From positions 1 through 43,794 of IMG/VR virus record IMGVR_UViG_3300023179_000190: a stretch of 43,794 nucleotides of DNA. One strand, written 5' to 3'. Under the pieces are notes generated by a model, which saw only the letters and a program-made list of their open reading frames with translations, searched no databases and was not told where the DNA came from. How positions within the stretch are numbered: the first letter of the stretch is position 1; each line of letters starts with the position of its first letter. The translations under genes were made by a program, and so were the position numbers. Of this stretch, positions 23,993-33,845 are shown piece by piece. This DNA comes from a virus.

Positions 23993-25771
23993 GTGGCTAA
24001 AACTGTAACACAGATACAAGAATGGTTAGATAGTCCTTACCATATAAAATGTATTTTGGCTGATATTACTTATAGTAATGGTACTAGTGATCAAACACTT
24101 TATTTATCAACACAACCTTATTATATTGATAATTCATCTATTCAATATCTACCTATAATAGTAGGAGGATTATCTTTTAGCGAGTCTATGTCACCTGATT
24201 TAAGTATATCTATAAATTATGGATCACTAGAGCTAGAAAATACTGGTGGCACCTATGACTATTTATTAAACTATATTTATAAACGCAGAAATATTGAACT
24301 CTATATAGGCGATCCTAGTTGGCCAAAAAGTGACTTTACACTAATATTTAGTGGTTTATCAGATAATTTAGTGTCTAGTGGTGAATCTAGTTTACAGTTA
24401 ACAATTGTAGATAAATTAGAAAGCTTAAATGAAGTTTTAACTACTAGAACTCTTAAAGCTCTTAGTGGATACAGTACTCAAAATAGTCAAGAAGAAAAAC
24501 TGCTACCAGTACTATTTGGCGAAGCATTTAATATAACACCTATTTTAGTAGATAATGGCACAAATTTTGATACTGGTCCTTGGTCAGCTAAAATTAGTGG
24601 TATAAGTAGTACTAGCGGTATAGCTGCAGGACAAACAGTTACAGCAGCTAGTAGTATAGGCAGATTGTATGGAGGTCTACCAACTAGTTGTACAGTAACA
24701 TCAATTATAAGTAATAGTGCAATTATTTATACTGTACAAGGTGGTCAAAGACCCCTGCCAGGAGCAATTAATACTCTTACGATTAATGGAGCCGCATATA
24801 GTGGCACATTAAAAATTACTGATATAACAGGAACAGGTGGACCAATATATAAAATTACTGATGGTACTCTAAATGAACTAATAGAGGTTAGAGATAAAGC
24901 TGCTCCTATAACAGTAATAGCAGATAGAGTTGTTCCATATGGAGAATTTAGTTTAAAGTATAATTCTTTTGGCACAATTACTTGCAGCGCTAGAAGTTTA
25001 CCTAGTGTGGATTGTACTATACCAAATCTAATAAAATATATTGTAAAAAATTATGGTACTAATAAATTATTAGACTCAGATTTGGATCTATTAAATATAG
25101 ATAGTAATCGTCAAAGCTATAAAGCAGGTATTTATATAACTGATAGAGTAAATATATTAGATGTTTGTAATGAATTAGGTAAAAGTATAAATTGTGGTTT
25201 ATACTATTCACCAATTTCTATTTCTAGTAATATTGTAGATAAGGGTAAGTTACGTTTAATTGAATTAAATATACCAACAACTGGTTCAACTATAATATTA
25301 GATGATACTTTAATGCTAGAAGGAACCTTACAGGTCACAGAAACTTTTAATGTAAAATCTAGTATTAAATTAGGTTACTGTAAAAATTATACACAACAAC
25401 CACAAGATTTAGCACTAGCACTAAATCCAGATCATGGAAATGTATTTAGTGATCAATATTGGTATGTGCAAAAAGAGGATAGTTCTAAGATTACACTCTA
25501 TAAAGATAGCGGCATAGTACAAGAAGAATTAACTAACTTGTTAGTTACTAGTGAAGCAGAGGCAGAAGCAACTAAACGATTAAATTTATGGAAAATACCT
25601 AGACAGTTAATAACTGCTACATATTTACCACACTTAATATTTACACAATTAGGTGATATAGTTACTATTAAATCAAATAGATTTAATTTAAGTAGTGGTA
25701 AAATAGGAATAGTTTATTCTATAAATAGAAACTGGATAACAGGTTTTGTTGAGATTGGAGTACTAGTATAA
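23993..25771 (+). CDS. Tail tip/baseplate hub protein (putative)
   Basis: The 592-residue protein uses a GTG start with AGGAATAAAAAA upstream. N-terminal strands with PYHIKCILADITYSNG and LSISINYGSLELENTGG, then SSLQLTIVDKLESLNE, look like the hub domains of siphovirus tail-associated proteins that hold the fibres and close the tube. The middle 190-330 is a Thr/Gly-rich beta insert. The C-terminus (LPHLIFTQLGDIVTIKSNRF) is the conserved end of many such hub proteins, from memory. It overlaps the next gene by TAATG. Enzymatic residues are not recognised. Confidence 0.6.
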   Translation: MAKTVTQIQEWLDSPYHIKCILADITYSNGTSDQTLYLSTQPYYIDNSSIQYLPIIVGGLSFSESMSPDLSISINYGSLELENTGGTYDYLLNYIYKRRNIELYIGDPSWPKSDFTLIFSGLSDNLVSSGESSLQLTIVDKLESLNEVLTTRTLKALSGYSTQNSQEEKLLPVLFGEAFNITPILVDNGTNFDTGPWSAKISGISSTSGIAAGQTVTAASSIGRLYGGLPTSCTVTSIISNSAIIYTVQGGQRPLPGAINTLTINGAAYSGTLKITDITGTGGPIYKITDGTLNELIEVRDKAAPITVIADRVVPYGEFSLKYNSFGTITCSARSLPSVDCTIPNLIKYIVKNYGTNKLLDSDLDLLNIDSNRQSYKAGIYITDRVNILDVCNELGKSINCGLYYSPISISSNIVDKGKLRLIELNIPTTGSTIILDDTLMLEGTLQVTETFNVKSSIKLGYCKNYTQQPQDLALALNPDHGNVFSDQYWYVQKEDSSKITLYKDSGIVQEELTNLLVTSEAEAEATKRLNLWKIPRQLITATYLPHLIFTQLGDIVTIKSNRFNLSSGKIGIVYSINRNWITGFVEIGVLV

Positions 25772-26202
25772 TGGCTGCTATTAATTCTAGAGATATATTT
25801 ATACAAGCATTAGTACCTAGACTTTTAACTCAAACTTATAAAGTTAATGATTTATATATTACTCTACAAGATACCAACATAGTAGTAAAACTAATAATAC
25901 AAGAAGATTTACCAAAATATATTAAAAATTTTTCAGTTAAGTTGTGGAGACAGGGTGAAGTAGCGGCAGCAACTTCTACAAGTGATTGGTGGAATAACCC
26001 ATTTGATCCAGATAATATGCTACTAGTTCAAACACTAGATACGGCAACTTTTAATTTATTAAATTTGCCAAGTACAACAACAGTAAAAAGAATCAGTAAA
26101 ATAGGTATAAACTATCAAATAGCAGCTAGAGCTATTGATAATACAGATAATTTTAGTTCAGTGAGTATGCTTGGTAGCATATTTATAAAAACTATTAGTT
26201 AA
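25771..26202 (+). CDS. Small tail-tip protein of unknown function (143 aa)
   Basis: The gene overlaps the hub gene (TAATG) and precedes the giant receptor-binding protein by 12 bp, so it is part of the tail-tip operon. The predicted pattern is beta (DLYITLQDTNIVVKLIIQED, YQIAARAIDNTDNFSS), the last part resembling the end of a fibronectin III-like domain. It may be an adaptor or a chaperone for the following fibre. Family not recognised. Confidence 0.5.
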   Translation: MAAINSRDIFIQALVPRLLTQTYKVNDLYITLQDTNIVVKLIIQEDLPKYIKNFSVKLWRQGEVAAATSTSDWWNNPFDPDNMLLVQTLDTATFNLLNLPSTTTVKRISKIGINYQIAARAIDNTDNFSSVSMLGSIFIKTIS

Positions 26203-26214
26203 TAGGAATAATAT

Positions 26215-29200
26215 ATGGCATTAACAGTTAATAGTGGTTATAAATCTCTAAATTTATATTTTAGCGAGCCACAAAATACTTATTTTATTGATGATATTAA
26301 TAGCCTAGGAACTAGTCAAATTCCAGTCAACAGTGCACGCACTGATAAAGATAAATTATATGTTTGGATAGGTACAAGTAGTAGTTTTAATACAGATACT
26401 ACTACACTAGTATATGAAGGAAATTATCAAAACAATATTACTATAGATAAATATTATGATAGTAGTTCATCAACTAAAAAAGATTTAGAGGATAATACTA
26501 ATTATTATATTAAATACGCTATAACTAGTAAGCTAGAGCCACTATTACAAGATATTACTACTCTAGCAATTGGAGCAACAACGAGAGATATAGGCTCTGA
26601 TGTTGGTTTTAAAGACTGGGTAATTATAAATGCAAACTATCAAGCACTTTCAGGTGACAGAATAATTGCAGACACTAGTGCTGGGTCATTTACTATTACT
26701 TTGCCTGGTAATCCAACTATAGGCACATCTGTTACTATAACAGATGGTGCAAATTTTTTAACTAATAAATTAACAGTAGCTAGAAATGGTTCAACAATAT
26801 TAACTCAACAAAAAGATGTAGATCTAGATATATTAAATACAACTTTTGAATTTATATATACTGGCTCACCTAAAGGTTGGGATTTTACCGCTACTACTGG
26901 TCCTAAAGGCGACGATGCCACAGTAATAGATCTTAGTAATGATAATCAAGATATAGCAACAGATACCGATGGCACAAATGGAGACTATAGTTTAGCTGTA
27001 ACTACTTTATTTTTAAATACCGGTACTATAAATGCACTACCATTTGTTAAAAATCTTACTATAACTCCTAGTCTAGGTGTTGAATTTAACTATACTAAAA
27101 ATGGAGTTCAAAGTAGTAATTTTACTTCACAGATCAATGTACCAATAACACCTGCAATAAATACACTTATTTTAAAAATAAATAATTTAGTTGGCCAAGA
27201 TAATGGAAAGCTTACTATTACAACAAACTATGGTAATAGCATATATTCAATAGAATTTACAATAAGTAAAAATAAAGGTGGTGCTGCTGCAGTAATATAC
27301 AGTATTGAAGCAAATAGTGAAATAATTTACAATCCAAATACAAAAATATTTAGTCCTAGTAAAGTTATATATACGGCATATAGTAAAACAGGAAATACTT
27401 CAAAAATAGAATATAAAGACTCTACTGGTAAGATTAATCTTGAGTATAGTACTAATAATACTACATGGATACAAATTGGTAGTCCTCAACAATTGAGTAG
27501 CACTATTAGTACTAGAGAATTAGATACTACTAATCCTCTAGTACTACCAAAATCTGCAAAATATTTACGTTATACATTTTTAATTAATAATATAGAAGTT
27601 GATAAGGAAACAGATGCTATAGTTAATGACGGAACGAATGCTTCTGTAGTTACTGTAGATGTAGAAAATGATAATCATACAATACCTGCAAATTCTAGTG
27701 GCGTTATTAGTTATCAATATAGTGGCACAAATATACAAGTATTTGATAATGTTAGTGAATTACAATATATAAGTGGTCCTAGCAGTGCTTTAGTAGCAGG
27801 TCAATGGACTTTAACTGGTGTAACTGGAAGTAACATAACTCCTTCTGTAACAGTAGGTTATACTGCGGATCCTTTTAAAAAATATCTGGTTGTACCAGAT
27901 CACAGTAATTTAACAGGAAATACAGCTAGCATTACTTATACTATAAAAGCTATAACAAATTATTCAGTAGAAGTACCTGGATTACAAGGCAATCAAACAT
28001 TTAGTAAAGTTTTAAGTAGTCCTATTTATAGAATAACGGGTGCGACTACTATAGTTAGAAGTAAAGCTTCATTATTTAGTCCTATAACACTATCAGCTCA
28101 AAAAATTGACGGTACTACTTTAGAGAATGATTTTGGATTTTTAACATTTACTCCTAGTACTGGTACTGAAAGCAGCAAGCAAAAAACACCTTTTACATAT
28201 ACACTTACAACCGGAAGTTCTGCTACTAGTGTATTGGTCAAATTATATAAAAATTCTAATGATACCGAGGTACTTGATTCTAGCGATATTAAAATAGTAG
28301 GTGAAGGCATAGATGGAACAGGTTTTACTGTAGATGTAATAAATGATGCGCATGCTATTCCTTGTGATTCTGATGGAACACCTATTAGTTATCAATATAG
28401 CGGCACTGACATCTATTTATTTGAAAATACTACAGAATTACAATATATAGGTACGTCAACTCCACTTAATACTGGTGAGTGGAAAATTGCTAGTGTTTCA
28501 GGAACTAATATTACGCCAAGTACAATACCTGGACCAACAGCTAATCAAAAATATGCAACTATTGCAGACCACAGTAATTTAACTAGTAATAATACAGCTA
28601 GTATTACGTATAATATAGAAGCAAAAACAACTAAAGGTGTTGTAGTAAGTGGATTAAAAGGTAATCAAACATTTACAAAACTTAAACTTTCTGCAATATT
28701 TAGAATTATTAATGCTACACCAATACGTGTTAGTAGTGATGGTACTATAGTTCAAGCAACTATAAATGGTCAAAAAACAACAGCAGAAAAAACAGTATCA
28801 CCATTTGGCTGGGTTACAGAACAATTAGATAATGGTTCAGTAAGTGCTGTTCGTCAACAACTTACTAGTAGTGGGTATACTACTACTGCAACTCTTACTA
28901 CAAAGCAAGTAACTATTAGATTATATGATGCAGCAACTGGAGGCAATTTAGTAGATACTGCTGAATTAAAAGTAATTAGTGATGGTGTATCAGTTATAGT
29001 AGATGTAGAAAATGACACACATCAAATACCATTTACTGCTAGTGGTACTCCTACTTATACTTTTAGCGGAACAAAAATACAAGTATTTGAAAATGCTAAT
29101 GAGTTACAGTATGTAAGTGGAATACCTAGTAATAGTCAGTGGACCATTACTAATATAAGTGCTACTAATATTACTGCTTCTGGTAAACCTAGTTATGTAT

Positions 29201-32200
29201 CTACTCAAAAATATGCAACTGTACTAGATCATAGTAATTTAACAAGTGATACTGCTACTATTACTTATACTATACAAGCTAAAACATCCTCTGGACTAGT
29301 TGTTAATAATTTATTAGGAAATCAAACATTTACAAAAGTTCAAAGAAGTGGTGTTTGGAGAATTGTAGGTGCAGCTGCTATAGGTATAGATAATAACGGA
29401 ACTGTTAATCAAGTAGCCAATATAACAGGGCAACTTATTGATGGAACAACAATTTTACAAAATCAAGGCTGGCTTACACAACAAATAATGCCTGGTGGTA
29501 CAGAATCTAGTCCTAGGGTACAACAATTAACAACAAATGCTACTAGTAGTTCAAAATATGTAACTATTAAATTATACGATGCAGTAACTGGGGGCAATTT
29601 AATAGATCAAGCAGATTTAAGAGTAATTACTAGTGGGGGCAGTGGTCAAAGTGTAGATATAGTATTTACTAGAATTGCTGCAGGATCTACTCCTACTATT
29701 ACTAATACTACTAATCCACCTAGTGGTAATTCTACTTGGTCTACTAGTCCGCCTACTGGTAGTAATCCACTATGGGCAAGTACTGGATATAGTTCTAGTC
29801 CTCCGTATACTACATGGCTTTGGGATACACCAGTTAGAATAACTGGCGAAACTGTTATCGAATTAAGTGTCTATACACGTAGTAGCAGTAGTAGTATAAC
29901 TACACCTAGTGGCGGTAGTTATAATTTTATCTCTAAAACTTTTACAACTTTACCTACTAGTAGTGGTGTTACTTGGAGTGATAATGTACCTGTTGGCACC
30001 GATCCAGTATGGGAGTCAAGAGCCGTTATAACAGATATTAATACTGCGCCTACGTGGAGTACTCCAGTAAGAATTAGTATGTCTGCTAGAGCCTTAGATA
30101 TTAGTGGTATAGCTAGTATAAAATACGATAATAGTAGTGCTACAAAATTTAATCCTAGTAGTTTATCACTTTCAGCAGTTATCAGTAATTTAATTGGTAC
30201 TGTTAGTTATAGTTGGTTAATAAGCCCTAATACAGGTATAACTGTTAGTGGTAATACAACATCTAATGCAACTTTTACATTTAGTAATAGTGCAAATAAA
30301 GATACAAAAACTATTACATTACAAGCTACAGATAGTATAGGCACACTTAGTAAAAGTTTAACTATACCTATCATAGAAAATGCAGAGAATACTGTAGATA
30401 TAAGTTATAGTAACGATAGTCATGGTGTATCAATAGGTAGTAGCGGAGCTATATGGACAGGAAGCGGCGGAATAATTGAAGTATTTGAGGGTCAAATTAA
30501 ATTAACACTTAATACTACTTCATATACTGCTAGTTATCCCAGTGCTAATGGAAGATATAATTTATCTATTACTAAAATTAGTGGAGATACCTTAACATTA
30601 GGTAATATTAGTGGTAGTACAACAGTTACTCTTAGTCAGTGGAGTGGTACTATTACACAACCAACTGTTTATAGAATAAGTGCATATGTACTTACTAGTG
30701 GTGGAACTCAAGTTGTAGTAAGTACAGATGCCACATTAACACCAGCTAAAGATGGTGTTAGTTATTCTCTAATTACTAATAGTTCTGCAATAAGTAGAGA
30801 TTTAAATACAGGTATTTATACTCCAAGTACGCTTACAACAACATTATATCGTAGAGTAGGAGATAGTAGTCCTCAACTCTATCCTGGTAGATTTATTATT
30901 AATTTAAATAATAGTGGTAGTGCTTTATATACTTCATCTGTAGACGAATCTAGTGTAAGTATACCACTAGTTACCGGAAATAATATAACTTCTGTTAGAT
31001 TTAGAGCATATTTAGCTGGAGGAACTAGTACATTAATAGATGAGGAAACTATTAATGTAGTAAATAGTGGTTTAAATGGTGCACCAGGTGCACCTGCTAA
31101 AGGTATAGATATTAATGCAACTGTTACTGCATTTAAAAAGAGTGGAGGTTCGTATAATCCAGCTAGTTCTATTTTAACTGCAGTACCTCAAAATTTAACT
31201 AGTCCTAGCTATAATTGGACAATAAGTGGTCAAGGTTCGCTAAACACAACTAGTGGCTCAACAGTTACAGTTACTCCTACTGGTACAACTTATATAACTG
31301 TTACACTAACTGCAACAGATTCTGGTTCAACCTATCAAAAAAGTATAACATTAAGTATTTATTCAGATGGTATAGGACAAGACGGGAAAAGAACTGCAAC
31401 TGGATATGTATACTATCAACAACCACAATCTACTGCTCCTAATAAACCTACGGCCGCTAACTATCAATTTACTACAGGTACTTTTAGTAGTTTAAGCTCT
31501 AATTGGAGTACAAGTGCTCCAACTTATACACCTAATAATGTTTATTGGGCAGCAACTTATACAGCTCTAGAAGATAATGCTAGTAGTAACAGTAGTAGTG
31601 GAAGTAATTTAAGTTTTAGTAATCCGCAACAAACTATAGGATTTAGTGGATTAGTAACATTTAGTTCATTATCTACCCCAGGACAAACTACAATTGATGG
31701 TAGTAATATTACAACTGGTCAAATTAATGCGGCTAGAATAAATACTAATGGTTTAGTTATTAGAAATAGTCTTGGTACTCCAATTCTTGGTGGTGGAAAT
31801 GCATTACAGTGGTCAGATATTAGTACTAGTTATCCTAATTCAATTGCTAATAGTGGAATAACTATTGATGGCAGTGGCATTTTACAAGGTATTGGTACTA
31901 CTAGTAAAGTTGTAGCAAACGATAAAATTAGTCTTAGTGCTAGTACTGGTAGTTTAACTTTAAATACTGGTGCAGGTAGTCAAACTACAAATTTAAGCAG
32001 TGCAGGTATAAGTAGCATGGCTTATATACAAAAATTAACTAAAGCTAATTTAGCTACATATATGGATTCAGGCATTATTGAAAATGCTTTTATTGGTAAT
32101 ATTATTTCTAGTACTAATTTTGATGGTCAATTTAATGAAAATACAGGAGTTATTTCTAGTGATGGTACAACAGGTTGGGCTATAGGCAAAGCTGGTAAAG

Positions 32201-32907
32201 CTGTATTTAATAGTTTAAATGTACGCGGTAAACTAAGAGGTGGTACTACTTCTGGTAATATAGTAGAAGTAGGTGCCGACGTTGGAATATCTCCTGGACA
32301 CCATGGAATTAGTCTTGGTGATACTAATTATAATAATTGTTTTGTAAGAAGAAGTGATGGAAATATATTTTTTTATATAAATTATGGTGGTCCGCAAAGT
32401 TTAACATTTGATACAGAAACTAATCAACTAAATATTAAAGGTAATATAACTTGCAATACATTAACAGCTGATAGATTAATTACTACCGGTATGCTTACTA
32501 ATGAAAGCATTAGTACTGGTGGATTCTTTGCAACTTCATGGTATCCTCAAACAATAACTACATCATGGACAAATGTGGGTGCACCCACATCTCTCAGCGT
32601 ATCTGGATTACCATCTGGGGAAACTGCACGAATAATAATTATAGCTTTAGGTGCTTTATATCCAACTAATAATATAGGTAGTACTATTGAGATTGGTATA
32701 TTTATAAATAATAATCTTTCTGGTAATGTATTTGGTTTTACATTGAGAGATGCTGGTTTATGTATTACAAATTCCACTCAAGATTTATTACCTAATGGAA
32801 CACATACAGTACAATTAAAGGCTCGAACTGATACTGCAGCCGGAGGGGCTAGTACCAAAATTTTTGGTGGTATAGCAAATATAGTTAATTTACTAGTTAA
32901 AAGATGA
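26215..32907 (+). CDS. Central tail fibre/receptor-binding protein (2230 aa)
   Basis: This beta-rich protein follows the tail-tip genes, as lambda gpJ-type host-specificity proteins do. About residues 131-230 hold a domain with DRIIADTSAGSFTITLP and TTFEFIYTG that recurs twice in the collagen-like fibre at 39222-43409. From about 480 to 1140 there are three repeats of about 220 residues (opening VDVENDNHTIP, VDVINDAHAIP, VDVENDTHQIP), each with a QYSGT-x-IQVFEN-x-xELQY block; degenerate copies occur near 237 and 1393. The C-terminal 400 residues (DGSNITTGQINAARINTNGL, GTTGWAIGKAGKAVFNSLNV) match the conserved C-terminal region of phage host-specificity proteins. It would carry the primary receptor contact. 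AGGAATA precedes the ATG. Confidence 0.82.
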   Translation: MALTVNSGYKSLNLYFSEPQNTYFIDDINSLGTSQIPVNSARTDKDKLYVWIGTSSSFNTDTTTLVYEGNYQNNITIDKYYDSSSSTKKDLEDNTNYYIKYAITSKLEPLLQDITTLAIGATTRDIGSDVGFKDWVIINANYQALSGDRIIADTSAGSFTITLPGNPTIGTSVTITDGANFLTNKLTVARNGSTILTQQKDVDLDILNTTFEFIYTGSPKGWDFTATTGPKGDDATVIDLSNDNQDIATDTDGTNGDYSLAVTTLFLNTGTINALPFVKNLTITPSLGVEFNYTKNGVQSSNFTSQINVPITPAINTLILKINNLVGQDNGKLTITTNYGNSIYSIEFTISKNKGGAAAVIYSIEANSEIIYNPNTKIFSPSKVIYTAYSKTGNTSKIEYKDSTGKINLEYSTNNTTWIQIGSPQQLSSTISTRELDTTNPLVLPKSAKYLRYTFLINNIEVDKETDAIVNDGTNASVVTVDVENDNHTIPANSSGVISYQYSGTNIQVFDNVSELQYISGPSSALVAGQWTLTGVTGSNITPSVTVGYTADPFKKYLVVPDHSNLTGNTASITYTIKAITNYSVEVPGLQGNQTFSKVLSSPIYRITGATTIVRSKASLFSPITLSAQKIDGTTLENDFGFLTFTPSTGTESSKQKTPFTYTLTTGSSATSVLVKLYKNSNDTEVLDSSDIKIVGEGIDGTGFTVDVINDAHAIPCDSDGTPISYQYSGTDIYLFENTTELQYIGTSTPLNTGEWKIASVSGTNITPSTIPGPTANQKYATIADHSNLTSNNTASITYNIEAKTTKGVVVSGLKGNQTFTKLKLSAIFRIINATPIRVSSDGTIVQATINGQKTTAEKTVSPFGWVTEQLDNGSVSAVRQQLTSSGYTTTATLTTKQVTIRLYDAATGGNLVDTAELKVISDGVSVIVDVENDTHQIPFTASGTPTYTFSGTKIQVFENANELQYVSGIPSNSQWTITNISATNITASGKPSYVSTQKYATVLDHSNLTSDTATITYTIQAKTSSGLVVNNLLGNQTFTKVQRSGVWRIVGAAAIGIDNNGTVNQVANITGQLIDGTTILQNQGWLTQQIMPGGTESSPRVQQLTTNATSSSKYVTIKLYDAVTGGNLIDQADLRVITSGGSGQSVDIVFTRIAAGSTPTITNTTNPPSGNSTWSTSPPTGSNPLWASTGYSSSPPYTTWLWDTPVRITGETVIELSVYTRSSSSSITTPSGGSYNFISKTFTTLPTSSGVTWSDNVPVGTDPVWESRAVITDINTAPTWSTPVRISMSARALDISGIASIKYDNSSATKFNPSSLSLSAVISNLIGTVSYSWLISPNTGITVSGNTTSNATFTFSNSANKDTKTITLQATDSIGTLSKSLTIPIIENAENTVDISYSNDSHGVSIGSSGAIWTGSGGIIEVFEGQIKLTLNTTSYTASYPSANGRYNLSITKISGDTLTLGNISGSTTVTLSQWSGTITQPTVYRISAYVLTSGGTQVVVSTDATLTPAKDGVSYSLITNSSAISRDLNTGIYTPSTLTTTLYRRVGDSSPQLYPGRFIINLNNSGSALYTSSVDESSVSIPLVTGNNITSVRFRAYLAGGTSTLIDEETINVVNSGLNGAPGAPAKGIDINATVTAFKKSGGSYNPASSILTAVPQNLTSPSYNWTISGQGSLNTTSGSTVTVTPTGTTYITVTLTATDSGSTYQKSITLSIYSDGIGQDGKRTATGYVYYQQPQSTAPNKPTAANYQFTTGTFSSLSSNWSTSAPTYTPNNVYWAATYTALEDNASSNSSSGSNLSFSNPQQTIGFSGLVTFSSLSTPGQTTIDGSNITTGQINAARINTNGLVIRNSLGTPILGGGNALQWSDISTSYPNSIANSGITIDGSGILQGIGTTSKVVANDKISLSASTGSLTLNTGAGSQTTNLSSAGISSMAYIQKLTKANLATYMDSGIIENAFIGNIISSTNFDGQFNENTGVISSDGTTGWAIGKAGKAVFNSLNVRGKLRGGTTSGNIVEVGADVGISPGHHGISLGDTNYNNCFVRRSDGNIFFYINYGGPQSLTFDTETNQLNIKGNITCNTLTADRLITTGMLTNESISTGGFFATSWYPQTITTSWTNVGAPTSLSVSGLPSGETARIIIIALGALYPTNNIGSTIEIGIFINNNLSGNVFGFTLRDAGLCITNSTQDLLPNGTHTVQLKARTDTAAGGASTKIFGGIANIVNLLVKR

Positions 32908-32913
32908 GTTAAT

Positions 32914-33366
32914 ATGGATTATTATATAAAAATTACTGATGATAATAGTATAGTTGGGTATACAACATATGAAGAACCTGCAGCTATTAAAGGTTTTAGA
33001 TCTATAAAAGTAGATTTTAATCCTGCATATATATTATCTAAAATAACTAAACATAAATTTATTGATAATAAAGTTGTTGATACTCAAGAGCCTATTTTTC
33101 CATCACCTAATCCATGGTCTATTTGGGATAAAACTAACGAGAAGTGGGTAGATGGTAGAACACAAGAACAAAAAATACAAGCAGAATGGCAAGAAGTAAT
33201 AGAAAAAAGAAATCAACTATTACAACAAACAGATTGGACAGATACTTATTCGGCAGTAACTAGATTAGGAAATAAATATAGTGTTTGGCAAGAATATCGT
33301 CAAGCATTAAGAGATATTACTAATCAATCAGATCCTTTTAATATTGTCTGGCCTGTTCAACCATAA
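32914..33366 (+). CDS. Tail fibre assembly/chaperone-like protein (150 aa)
   Basis: The protein has an N-terminal beta part (MDYYIKITDDNSIVGYTTYE) and a helical C-terminal part with EWQEVIEKRNQLLQQTDWTDT, SVWQEYRQALRDITNQ and a final FNIVWPVQP. The R-x-x-L-L-x-x-x-D-W...YRQALRDI pattern is that of small phage tail-fibre assembly proteins encoded next to fibres. Such proteins help fibre trimerisation or cap it. It begins a few bases after the fibre gene and is followed by a terminator. Confidence 0.72.
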   Translation: MDYYIKITDDNSIVGYTTYEEPAAIKGFRSIKVDFNPAYILSKITKHKFIDNKVVDTQEPIFPSPNPWSIWDKTNEKWVDGRTQEQKIQAEWQEVIEKRNQLLQQTDWTDTYSAVTRLGNKYSVWQEYRQALRDITNQSDPFNIVWPVQP

Positions 33367-33374
33367 TAAATTAT

Positions 33375-33416
33375 AAAAATTCGGTGCTACTATAAACGGC
33401 AGCGCCGAATTTTTTA
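33375..33416 (+). terminator. Rho-independent terminator ending the tail operon
   Basis: AAAAATTCGGTGCT pairs with AGCGCCGAATTTTT over 14 bp (one G-U) with a 12-nt loop, followed by further T residues. It is the strongest terminator in the window. Confidence 0.88.
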
Positions 33417-33436
33417 TTTATAAGCAAAATATTTTT

Positions 33437-33469
33437 CTAGTTGAATTTAACTAGCTTTTCTGGTATAAT
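33437..33469 (+). promoter_or_regulatory. Sigma70 promoter with an inverted repeat over the -35 box
   Basis: TTGAAT (33441-33446), 17 nt, then TATAAT (33464-33469) with an extended TG at 33461-33462. The -35 box lies inside an inverted repeat, CTAGTT-6 nt-AACTAG (33437-33454), which looks like an operator for a dimeric repressor. It is the only late promoter in the window with such a symmetric site. Confidence 0.72.
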
Positions 33470-33506
33470 GTATTAAATTCTTACAGATATTAACAGGAGA
33501 ATTATA

Positions 33507-33845
33507 ATGGATTTAGATAATCAAAGTCTAGTACAAACTATTTCACTGCTATCTGTTGGATTAATAGCACTAGTAATAGGTATACAAAAATTATTAAGAG
33601 ACTGGCGAACTACTAAAGCTGAAAGTGATATTATACAAATTATGCACACAGAAATTGAACGTATGAGTGCTCAAAATACTACACTAAGTAATGCTCTAGG
33701 TAGTTTGCAACAAGAAATTCTAGAGCTAAATAAACAAATAACAAAATTAAATATAGAAAATAATAAACTACAAGAAGAAGTTTCTATATTAACTTTAGAA
33801 CTAGACAGCTTTAAAAAATTAGTAGCACAAAGGAATATATCGTGA
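33507..33845 (+). CDS. Membrane-anchored coiled-coil protein; possible spanin or holin-like
   Basis: The 112-residue protein has one predicted transmembrane segment near the N-terminus (about residues 9-28, VQTISLLSVGLIALVIGIQK) followed by a basic stop (LLRDWR) and a long heptad coiled coil (about 45-107). This layout, N-terminal anchor plus coiled coil, is that of inner-membrane spanins and of some haemolysin XhlA-type proteins. AGGAGA lies 6 nt upstream. It has its own promoter after a strong terminator and overlaps the next gene by GTGA. No endolysin, holin or outer spanin is seen nearby, so lysis is only one option; a virion-anchored role is another. Confidence 0.55.
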   Translation: MDLDNQSLVQTISLLSVGLIALVIGIQKLLRDWRTTKAESDIIQIMHTEIERMSAQNTTLSNALGSLQQEILELNKQITKLNIENNKLQEEVSILTLELDSFKKLVAQRNIS

